Below, piece after piece: positions 22,412-31,656 of a DNA stretch of 64,000 nucleotides (its first letter is position 1; the number at the start of each line of letters is the position of its first letter). The notes below the pieces were generated by a model, which was given only the letters and a program-made list of their open reading frames with translations, was not told the origin of the DNA and did not search any database. The DNA is from Salvator merianae. Lineage: Eukaryota; Chordata; Lepidosauria; Squamata; Teiidae. The translations under genes and the position numbers were made by a program. The stretch is from NCBI GenBank assembly GCA_003586115.2, contig QVOM02000034.1:106839510-106903509 (forward strand), given 5' to 3'.

Positions 22412-23504
22412 TAAACTCACCAGCATCTCAAAAGCAAGCTAAGAATTGTATCTTTCTTTTCTCTTTAATTTTCCTTTCCTTTTTTTTCTTTTCCAATCCT
22501 ATACAGGAAATTAAACTGTGCAGTTAACACAACAGAAGATATGCTGATATCTCCCATAGTTGTGTTTATGTAAATGCAATGCAAATTGTGTTCATTATGC
22601 TCAAATGAAATATGAAAATTCTCCAGAATAATTTGTTCCTCCAGAAATCTTCTGTGCTAAAAAGCTTGTAAAAAATAACTAGGGTTGTCCACCAGTGAAT
22701 GATTTTAGTTGATCAAGCTTGTATCTTTAAACTGATTAGCCAAACTTCAAGATAGGTGCTTGTCAAAGACAATGAAGAAAGTGTGATTTAAGCCACCATT
22801 TACCATTCAAGGACAAATCATCCGACTTATCTTTCCTGAAATTCTTGAATAGCAGCAGAACCAAGCCAAAAACAAGCATGCCTTATCATTTAACAGTTTC
22901 TCTCGGTGATTAAAACTTGTCTTGCCCTGTTAATCAACAAAGATGTCAGTCCTAAAGACACTGAAACATGCTTCCGTCTAGATCAGCACTGCCTTTTATT
23001 GCATGGTTTTACTTTATTTTTATTTTTAAAAGACATATCCTGTTTCTCAGACAAATAGTTAGAAGCTTACATTGGGGAAAAAAATTGTTTTACGTAGTTA
23101 AATACTCATCTAATAAATTGGACAAAGCTGGGGAATAGGTAAAGAATAGCTTAATTACTTATTCATTCTACTAATGGGCAAAACGATCCTACATGTGTCT
23201 GCACTGCAAAATCCACATAGCAATAAACTACAGTTAAATACAATATAGAATGATAGACTCGGGCTGTGTCCACCATGGACATCTAAGGGGTGATTGAGAG
23301 AAGCACCCAGGACAAGGGTTTTAGCAGCACTGGGATTTTGGATGGTCCCCCACCCTGGAACTTCTTGAAGATGTCCTGAGAGGGGACATAGTACATTCTA
23401 TTCAGAGCAGGATTTCCCCACTCTGAAGCAGTCTCATCCGCTGAGTGCTGTCCTGAAAGCAAGGGAGAAAGGGAGGATTATATTTTAAATATGTTTAAGG
23501 AATA
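22412..23504. other. repeat-poor, AT-leaning, with a MITE-like piece at 23265-23460
   Basis: 22440-23260 shows no recognisable element. From 23265, CGGGCTGTGTCCACCATGGA has the look of a MITE start, but no partner end is visible. Confidence 0.4.
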
Positions 23505-23608
23505 TTCTACATGGTTTTGCTGCTGTTGCTGCTGTTGTTGTTGTGACAAGCCCTGGGACCTTCGGGTGAAGGGCAGGATATAAATTCCTAAATAAAATAA
23601 ATAAAATG
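23505..23608 (+). mobile_element. LINE 3' tail, L2-like
   Basis: GCTGTTGTTGTTGTGACAAG, then CCCTGGGACCTTCGGGTGAA and a GGGCAGGATATAAATTCC end with AAATAAAATAAATAAAA. Same tail type as 780-896. Confidence 0.72.
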
Positions 23609-24102
23609 TTGCTACTGTGAGATGACCTTCGGGGCTGCTGCCATATGCACAGTGTGGTCTGCTGTAAAGGAGACAAAAAAATGCCATCCATGTGCAGACA
23701 CTGGCAGCTTCTGAGCTGGCTGGGGAAGTGATTGTGTAAACGGCCCCTCCATTGGCTGGAGTGCATTAGCTGTGTCTTCTGCCTGGGAGGTAAGGTCTTG
23801 CATACGCAACCTCATTAAAGTTTTGTTATACCTGTTGTTCCTTTATCCGCATTCTAGGATGATAAGGATAAAGATCACGTCCTGTTCTTTGAGACATTTT
23901 ATCCAGTACTTAAAAGGTGCTATTCTATCACCCTGTCATTTTTCTATTCTCAAAGTTACTTGAAACTACTCTTCAATCTGAGAGCAACCATTTATGGGGA
24001 CTCTTCAGTAACTTCTGCATGTGCACTGCAAGCATTCAATGCAAAGTCCTGGTCTAGGAAAAGTGTTCTGGGACAAGAATGTGGCAGGCTGCATAGAGTG
24101 TG
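23609..24102. other. unassigned spacer
   Basis: No feature recognised. Confidence 0.45.
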
Positions 24103-24143
24103 CTGGCCTGGCCAGGCCTGGCCTGGCCTGGCCTGGCCTGGCC
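24103..24143 (+). repeat. (CTGGC)n short tandem repeat
   Basis: About eight CTGGC units, one variant GCCAG. Confidence 0.92.
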
Positions 24144-24596
24144 CACCTCCAAAGCTAGGCAACATTTTGCCATGCCCCAGGAAAAGCCCTGCAAAATGTT
24201 GCTGGGCTCTGGACTGGAACAGGGCCTGGCCTAGTTCTGCTACCCCTGCCTGTCTGCCCAACGGCAGCAGCAATGGAAATCCAGCCTGGCACACATGAGA
24301 ACATGGTTTCCACACCTGGAACATGTCCAGGCATGTTGGCCATTCAAACTTCACAGTCTAGGAACACATCTGGTGTAGTTCTCATGGCCCATGCAGATGT
24401 TGCTTCTGAGTGCATTTTTCCAGGCAACTGTGGACCATCTTAGTACTAGTGCCATCTGGACCATACTTAATTATTCCAAAAATAAAATACAGTGAAACAC
24501 TTTATTAAATGCCTTGCAGAGGACTAGATAAATAATATCCATCGCATTCCTACAGTCAATTATTCATTATTGCAGCTTGGTGGGATATCCGAAAAC
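24144..24596. other. unassigned; contains a hairpin
   Basis: GCAACATTTTGC at 24162-24173 and GCAAAATGTTGC at 24191-24202 are perfect inverted arms, perhaps within an old palindromic element. Nothing else recognised. Confidence 0.45.
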
Positions 24597-24924
24597 CAGC
24601 GGCATAGCTGAACGTTCCGCCACCCGGGGCTGACCAAATGGCGGCAGCCAAGCAGGGCGCCCAGCCCTGCAGCTGCCTACTCCCGCTGCCGCCGTGATGA
24701 TGGCCGCACGCGCGCCAGCCGGCATGGTGAGCGGGCGGGGCAAGCGAGCGAGCGGCGGGCGGGGCGAGCGAGCGGCGGGCGAGCGGCGGACGTGCCGGTG
24801 AAGCCGACTAAAGGCAAACCGGCGGCTGGGCAGGCGGGAGGGCCCAACTCAAAGGCGGGCGCCACCCCCAACAATGTGCCGCCCAGTGCGCAGTGCCCCC
24901 CGCGCCCCCCTTGCTACGCCAGTG
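24597..24924. mobile_element. GC-rich hAT MITE, 328 bp, perfect 8-bp TSD CCGAAAAC
   Basis: Left CAGCGGCATAGCTGAACG, right CTTGCTACGCCAGTG: the CAGTGGCGTAGC end typical of a widespread vertebrate hAT group. CCGAAAAC at 24589-24596 and 24925-24932 is an exact duplication. The interior is extremely CpG-rich with GCGAGCGAGCGGCGGGCGGG tandem blocks, so it would be mistaken for a CpG island. Confidence 0.92.
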
Positions 24925-25219
24925 CCGAAAACACTTCAAAGAAAGATAGGATGTCACAAAATAAATACTGATTACTGTATTAAGTTGCTATAATTTCCTT
25001 TTTTATAAAATAAATTATCTGTACAACTCTTTCTTGGGAGTTGTTATTGTTGCTTTATATCAGTGCTTTTATAGACATTTTGAAGTGAATGTTGCGACTT
25101 TAACCACTCAGAAAAATATGGTGACTCTGCAAACAGAATTTATGGAAATTAAATCTGGCTACCAAAAAGTGAATGCTCAGTGTTTCCCCCCAACAAAACC
25201 CATCAGTGTGGCCTTCATT

Positions 25220-25839
25220 GGGCCTTTTTGCACTGAGCTCGGTAGACCGTTCCCAGTAGTCAGCTTCGGACTGGAGAGGTTGGGGAACGCTCGGTGCCAT
25301 TCGCACTCCCAGCCAGCGGAACGGACCCGAAGCCGACTAGCAGAGGGAACAGTACGAATGGTAGCCGCTAGTTCGGTACCCACTTCGCACCCACTTCGCA
25401 CCCGCTTTGTACCCACTTCGCACCTTCGCACCTACTTCGTACCCAGAGGGCTGGTTACGAAGCCGGCTTCCTAACGGCAGCTCGGTTACTCAGCCGAAAG
25501 GGCTATCCCGGGTACGAAGTTTCGTACCGGGTTACGAAGCAGCGGAGCGGGGTACGAAAACTTCGCACCCTGGATGCGAAGCGGCGGACCGCGCATGCAT
25601 AGCCGCGCCAGCCACGCCCGACGCCAAGGCAAACAGTGCGAAAGCACCATGCCCAATCTTCGCTCCATTGCACAGGTTGGGATGAAGACATCTTTTTTGT
25701 TGTCTAGCCTTATCCAGCTTCGGGTTCGGATCGGGTACGAAGCGGTCAGGATCGGGTGAGGCGCTCGCCCGCGGCAGTGCGAACGCGCCGTTCTAGCGAG
25801 CGGACTGGAACGGTCTACCGCTACAGTGCAAAAAGGCCC
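25220..25839 (-). mobile_element. GGGCC-ended MITE subfamily A, inverted copy, 620 bp
   Basis: Left GGGCCTTTTTGCACTGAGCT, right GCTACAGTGCAAAAAGGCCC. It is the reverse complement of the layout at 9210-9840, including TIR-adjacent CGGTAGACCGTTCC, the 11-bp array (25376-25445) and GCGCATGC. Flanks ATT and TTT differ by one base. The 146-codon frame at 25034-25474 crosses its left border and is not a gene. Confidence 0.85.
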
Positions 25840-26307
25840 TTTGTGTCTGTGTGGGTATGTGCCATTTTCCCCATAATAAGCAACAACTACGTAGCCTCAA
25901 AGGCAGTGATATGGTACACCAATTCTGGAGTGAACCCCATGTGACTAGTGCAGATACTCATGTACTTGCCTTTCAGAAGCTTGAGTTCTGAATAATTTTC
26001 TTGCTGCTAAATTTTAGTGGCTGCAGTTGATTTTGCCTCTGATCTGGATCCCACTCTACTGGTTCCTGAAAGCTTTTGTCTTTAAGGGAAGGGCTCTGGC
26101 ATTTTAGGTATATTAGTCACCTGCAGCTGAGTGCTCCAAAAGTTAGCGATTTCCATCTCAGTTTAAGACAGAAGGGTTGAGGCTGTTCTCCAGGATGACT
26201 TCCAATGTCACTCATATAAACTAGTAGTGGGATAACTTCCAAAGAAAACTTCAGGCAAAGCTGAAAAAACAGCAAAGGCAACTCAAGGCAGCTACTAATT
26301 CAGTCCT
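25840..26307. other. unassigned spacer
   Basis: No feature recognised. Confidence 0.45.
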
Positions 26308-26553
26308 TGGCCAATTTGGCCTTGTGGTTAGCATGTTAGACTCTTGTCTGGAACTCTCCCAGTTCAAGTCCACACTCTGCTTGAAGCCAGCTGGGTGACC
26401 TTGGACTTGTCACAGCTCTGTTCTGAATTCTCACAGCCCCACCTACGCCACAGGGTGTCTGTTGTGGGGAGAAGAACAGAAGGTTTGTAATCCGCTTTGA
26501 GTCCTTTCAGGTGAGAAAAGCAGAGTATAAAAACCCAGCTCTTCTTCTTTTTT
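26308..26553 (+). mobile_element. tRNA-derived SINE, near full length
   Basis: Internal pol III promoter: A-box TGGTTAGCATGTTAG (from 26325) and B-box GTTCAAGTCC (26362-26371). Then CTGGGTGACCTTGGACTTGT, CCACCTACGCCACAGGGTGT, GTAATCCGCTTTGAGTCCTT and the tail GAGTATAAAAACCCAGCTC ending in a CTTCTTCTTTT simple run. This is the standard squamate tRNA-SINE order. Confidence 0.88.
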
Positions 26554-27009
26554 CTTGCTGGAGAGGTGCCATCCACCCTCCCCAGCAGGTACTCCAGATG
26601 CATAGTGCTTTTCCCCACATCTTTGAAAATGAACAAATCAAGGGTTCCTTTGCATTTGGTTTTACACTGGATCAATTTGTCAATGACCCAGAAGCAGCCT
26701 GGATCCACACGGTAGGCAATTTCAATCTACTTGTCTCAGAGTATTTTCTCACCTGATGGATCTGCAATATGGCCAGGCAGAGCTGGTTGGTGCATGAGAA
26801 AATAATGTGAAGCAGACACACCCAGTATGCCAGGAAGGGACCATGCAATGCCCTTACAGACAATTAATGCTATAAAATTACTTTGACAGAACTTGTTTCT
26901 GCCAGATCCATACTTGCTGAAAACAATCACTGCACTGTTTTCTAGGTGCTTATATTTTAGCCACTCAATGATCTGCTCTAGATCATTCTCAGGTATTGAT
27001 GTTAGACTT
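26554..27009. other. unassigned spacer
   Basis: No feature recognised; the overlapping short frames on both strands have no domain. Confidence 0.45.
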
Positions 27010-27233
27010 AAGCTGCACCCACAAACATTAACAAAGGAGTACAAAAGTATTTTAGGGCAGGCAGCATGGGAACACTAGTTTTTCCATCCCACCTCTAACC
27101 ACATTACAGGCCAGAAAATGTACGTTGGAAGTACATTTTCTGGCTTTAAATGTTGATTACAGCACCAACATGCTGACACTGCCACCTCCAAACTGCTTTT
27201 GAGCCACTTTTGCATGGCATGCCCAAACAGCCT
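27010..27233. mobile_element. palindromic MITE, GGCTGCATCCACAC type
   Basis: Left AGCTGCACCCACAAACATT, right GGCATGCCCAAACAGCCT; a central stem GGCCAGAAAATGTAC ... AGTACATTTTCTGGC. Same family as 22183-22411. Confidence 0.65.
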
Positions 27234-27292
27234 AATTTAGTTTGTAGTCTCTAGAGGTTTCTCTTTGTTCTTTGGAAGATGAGAATGACATT

Positions 27293-29020
27293 TCTTTTCT
27301 TTTCTTTTTTTTTAATGATTTTTATTATGTATAAAACATCCCAAAACATAAAGGTATTATAAAAACACCAACTGGTACAATTTATACTTTGATTGTTGAT
27401 CATTGATGGCTTCTGATCTTCTGCTGAATGATTGGGCTTGTTCGCACTACCACAGTAGACCGTTCCTAAGCACTTGCTGGAATGGAGGTTTTGCACTGCT
27501 GCGGGTGCACACCTCCCCCAAACCGAACTGAGCCTCGCCCGATACGTACCTGATGCTGGGGAAGGCAAGACAAGTAATTACTTGTCTTGATTCCAACCTG
27601 CGCGATCGAGTGAAGATCGGGGAAGTTGCCATCGCACTGCTTCCTGGCTCGAAATGGCGGTGGGGAGGGGCTGGCGTGGCTGCGCAGCCGCGGTCTGCTG
27701 CTTTGCAACCCGGTTTGCCCTTTGGGCTTTGCAGCCTGGCTGCCGTTGCAAAGACAGTTCTGAAAGGAGCCCCTCTAGCTTCGAAGCAGTACTCTACGGT
27801 TCGGATTACTTAGACCTATCTTGGCATCCGTGCCTCTATGGTTTGTCACCTCATTTCCTGTCTAGCGGATTCCCATCCACACTGCTCCCTCTGCTGATTA
27901 GCTTGGAGTCTGTTTCCCTGGCTGGTAAGTGCGTATAGTACACAGCAGACTCCAACCTCTCCAGTCTGAAGCCTACTAATTAGATCGTTCTGCGAAGGTA
28001 AGTGCGAACAGGTCCATCGATTGGTATCTTTAACCTTCTGCTCCCCTTGTTTATTATTTTACTGCCCCAATGTCTTTGTCTCCCATCTTCAAAACCTGTC
28101 CCTGGTAATTCTTTCTCTGATGCCTGTAGATAGTCAATAAAGAGTTGCCATTTCTTAACGGAAGTTGACATCATTTTATCTCTTAGTAAATTACTTAAAT
28201 TATCAATTTCTGCAAATTCCATCAATTTTATTATCTAGTCCTCCAATAATGGAATTTTGGGCATTTTCTTTTGCTGCACATATATCAGTCTAGCTGCAGT
28301 AACCATATATTGCAATTTAACATTATATTTTTCTAATTTCTTAATTATAAAATCCAATAAGAAGATTTCCAGTTTAAGATCTATCTGTATCTTTAACTTC
28401 TTTTTTTTTTGCATTTCAGTACCTATCTGTAGCCAAAAGGCTTTAAATTTTGTGCAACCACATATGATAATATATTCCATCCTTTCCCCCACATTTCCAA
28501 CATTTATTTGACATATTCTTATAGATTTTAGATAATTTGTGTGGGGTATGATGTCATCTATACTTCATCTTGTAAAAATTCTCCTTTAAATTGTAACACA
28601 ATGTAAATTTCAAATCCTTCAACCATATTTTTTCCCACTGTTCCACTGAGGGTTACTTTTCCAGTTGCTTGGAATTTTACCTACCTTTTCAAGTTTTATC
28701 TAAAACACTAGATAGAATTTCTGACTATTCATCAACTAGTTCCTTCAATACTCCAAAACACAATTTATCTGATCCAAGAAATTTGAACTGATTCAAGGTA
28801 TAGAAGTATTCCTTGGCCAACTGTGGTCAGTCTCAACCTATAATTCTGATAATGGATTATTTCTCTCACTTTTGTTTCCCAATGCTCCCTTTCAGCTACA
28901 TAACATCAATCATTCAACCATTAATGTAATAAAAGATACATACTTCATTTGTCAAAGTTTAAGATTGGGTCTCTACTTATTTTGTAAAGTGGCTCCATTG
29001 TGGATATATGGAGGAGGTGT
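27293..29020 (-). mobile_element. L1 LINE 3' part, reverse strand, interrupted by a MITE
   Basis: On the reverse strand the 3' end is an A-rich tail at 27293-27315 after ATACATAATAAAAATCATT. Upstream of the inserted MITE (27434-28015) the reverse strand encodes the C-terminal tail of L1 ORF2: KFKAFWLQIGTEMQKK, YMVTAARLIYVQQKK, IPLLED-stop-IIKLMEFAEI, then SVKKWQLFIDYL. The Trp expected between LED and IIK is TAG. ORF2 is the endonuclease/reverse transcriptase of L1; only the end remains, with several stops. The 5' limit near 29020 is approximate. Confidence 0.82.
27434..28015 (+). mobile_element. GGGCC-ended MITE subfamily B, 582 bp, inserted in L1
   Basis: Left GGGCTTGTTCGCACTACCAC, right AAGGTAAGTGCGAACAGGTCC; flanks ATT and ATC. 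Shares AGACCGTTC, GCTGGAATGGAG, CAACCCGGTTTGCCCTTTGG and GCTAGCGGATTCCCATCC-type blocks with 42650-43245 and 56492-57071, all in the same orientation, and the middle AGCTGGGGAAGGCAAGACAA region with subfamily A. Confidence 0.83.
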
Positions 29021-29289
29021 CATAATCTATCGCTGAAAAAGATTCCACCAGCTCTTTACTTTATAGCACAGAGGCATCATTTCTACTGGCTGATTGCAGC
29101 ACCTCTGCTCAGTGTGTGAAATTGTGTCCTGTAAAAATGGTGCCTTCAATTGCAATTGCAACGGTGGCACAAATGCAGTGAAGTGACTTCTGCCACTACA
29201 ACTGTTGACATGGTGTTTTCCTGGGTGATACCAGGTGCCTCTTTCAGTAAGTGGAGACACAGCCAAAATCTAAACAATTCACAAACCTA

Positions 29290-29692
29290 GGCTGCATCCA
29301 GACAGGGGGAATAAAGTGTCAATATGGCACCACTGTGGTGTCATATTGACACTTTATCTGTGGGAACCCCACCATAGCTATGCTGTATCCCTTGCAAAAA
29401 CACGTGGTAGCCTATTTCAGGAAAATCCCACTCTCATGGTGTGTTTTTCCAAAATAGAGCTAAAGGTTACCTTATGGGTGGAGCTACCATCCTTATTCAA
29501 CTCACCAATCATGTGCATGGGCTGGAAAAGATGGTCGCGCATGTGCAAAATACCCAGAAGTGTGTAGCCCTCCAAAGTGCAAAGACAGTGTGGTCCCCTG
29601 CACTATCTACACAACAGACAATTATTATGGAGGAGCTTTTGTCCGGAATATCGCCTGTTGGCACTGTATTTGGCCGGCATCTGGAGCTGGCC
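29290..29692 (+). mobile_element. GG-ended MITE, TSD CTA, family N
   Basis: Left GGCTGCATCCAGACAGGGGG, right GGCATCTGGAGCTGGCC; CTA at 29287-29289 and 29693-29695. A strong end hairpin AAAGTGTCAATATGGCACCA facing TGGTGTCATATTGACACTTT. Its reverse complement aligns with 48291-49006 (CTCTATTTTGG, ATAGCTATGGTGGGGTT, CCAAATA blocks). Confidence 0.75.
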
Positions 29693-30725
29693 CTAGTGAT
29701 GAATTCCTGCTTTATGACAAACCTTGTGTCATTAATGACAGGAAAACACACAACTTAGAAGGGGAAGTGGGAAAACTAAAGGGATAAATTTTTAGACATC
29801 TTTCATATGGAGGTTGCTACACCTATGGAAATACCTGTGTCTATTAATGATCACAGTTGTTACCATACATGATTTACAGTATCACACTCAGATCCAGATA
29901 TGAGACTTGCCTGGCAGAAGAAAGATGAATTAACAATTCTATCACATAACTGATTTACAATTAAGAATCGTTCCCCTGAATCAGAGAAATATTTAGTATT
30001 TCTTGCCTGTTGAGCAAATCTTCACGTATTTCTGTTGTAGTTTATCTGACTGGGCTTCACTATTTCTGCATAGCCTTCGAGAAAGGGCTTACAGATGTCT
30101 CACTAGATTTGAACTATCAATTCTTTTATTAAGGAACTTGGAGGAAAGAGTTTATAATAATCCCAATTTAACTTTTTCTATTAAGATTTTATTGATTTTT
30201 GCTTTATCCATTTAATATTTTAATGAAAGCAGGAAATAAACTGTCAATATGGATTTTATTTCATATACATATCTGATAAGAGTTCTAAACTGCTGTCATT
30301 TCAACAGATATTTAAGAAATGCCAGGCCTAAAATAAATGCATTTGGCTTATGCACAAACTGTGCTAGCAGACGTGTGATGTTGGCACTAAAATATAAGAA
30401 TATCATAGCATTTGAATGGATTTGTAATTCCAAGAATCAAATTCCATTTAGGTTTTGGATACTTCCCTTCTTCCGAAGGGCTTGGACGGACTTGTTTTTA
30501 GTACCCATAGCATTCTTGAGTTGTCACGCTGAGAAATAGCTGTCTAGACATAGCAGTAACATGACTACATTCTCGCTCTTCCTGAAGGGTTCATCTATTG
30601 TAGTTTCATTTCAGTGGGATTGATCCAGATTTCATTTTCCATTTGTGGAGAGCAGCTGATCTCTGCGTGAAAGCTGCTAAGGGTGCCTCCAGATGCTGTT
30701 TAAAACCTGTTGCCTCCAGATGCTG
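29693..30725. other. 1 kb unassigned
   Basis: AT-rich from 29930 to 30560 with no recognised element. The plus-strand frames at 30003-30215 and 30249-30539 lack domain character. CCTCCAGATGCTGTT occurs twice at 30687-30725, just before the minisatellite. Confidence 0.45.
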
Positions 30726-31206
30726 TGCCACCTATACGCAGCTACGCGCAACTATGTGCAGCTCTGCGCTGCCTATGTGCAGCTACGCACAGCTACGTGC
30801 CACCTATGCGCAGCTATGCACAGCTATGTGTAGCTATGCGTAGCTATGCAGCACCAATGCGCACCTATGAACCACCTATGTGCACCTATGTGCCACCTAC
30901 GTGCAGCTATGAGCCAACTATGTGCAGCTATGCACCACCTACACGCACCTATGTGCAGCTATGCGCCATCCATGTGCAGCTATCTGCTACTTATGCACCA
31001 CCTATGCACCACCTATGCACAGCTATGCACAAACACATGTAGCTATGTGCAACTACACACAGGTTTGCGCCAACTGTGCCAACTATGCGCAGCTATGCGC
31101 CAACTATGCACAACTATGCACCACCTATGTACCACCTATGTGCCACCTATGCTCAACTACACCCAACTATGCACCACCTATGCACAACTACACGCAACTA
31201 TGTGCC
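30726..31206 (+). repeat. minisatellite of mixed 10- and 11-bp units
   Basis: About 45 units of the form CTATGYRCAS (10 bp) or CTATGYRCCAC (11 bp), interleaved irregularly, with occasional 9- or 20-bp steps. The unit contains no stop codon, so several frames stay open (30643-30843, 30710-31042, 30846-31415, 30922-31308) and encode Ser/Tyr/Ala/Gln/Leu/Cys/Thr/Pro/Met repeats. The longest, 189 codons, only runs past the array by chance to 31415. Confidence 0.95.
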
Positions 31207-31656
31207 AGAAATGCCTCCTTCATGCAAGCTCTGCTTCTTATTCCAAGATTTGCAATACAGCTAGTGGCACAAAGGAGATTTTTTGGAACTGCTTTGTCGG
31301 AAGTGTGAATCTGAAAAGCGCGCACTTTTTTACAAAGTTTGTGCCACATGAAATGTCAGACACAGTCTGCACAAACACTGCAAATTTAGTTAAGTTTCAA
31401 CAGGTCATCTGCTGAATTTCCCCTTTAGATCTTCTTTCTCTCCTTCCTATATCAGTAAAACAGCTTAAACTTGGTTTAACCTTTTATTCTATGGCCGCAG
31501 TCAGACACAACAAAAAATGGGGTCCCAGGCCATTTTCAGTTTTGACAGTCCAGACAGATAAATATATTTCCATTTTTTTTTCCTGTACTAAAATGGCTAA
31601 GTTTGGATTATTTTGCATCTGGATTACATCTGCACTGAAGCTGTTTGACTCATTAG
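31207..31656. other. unassigned spacer
   Basis: Nothing recognised; ends at the T-rich edge of the L1. Confidence 0.45.

Noticed and set aside
24597..24924. CpG island promoter
   Set aside because: Bounded by hAT termini and an exact 8-bp target duplication; it is a transposon.
25034..25474. 146-codon plus-strand frame
   Set aside because: Runs from unique DNA across the left TIR into a MITE; no domain.
26308..26420. tRNA gene
   Set aside because: A- and B-boxes are present but there is no cloverleaf, and the sequence continues into a SINE body and tail.
30643..31415. CRISPR-like or protein-coding interpretation of the 10/11-bp array
   Set aside because: Units are contiguous with no spacers, and the encoded low-complexity repeats exist in several frames at once; it is a minisatellite.
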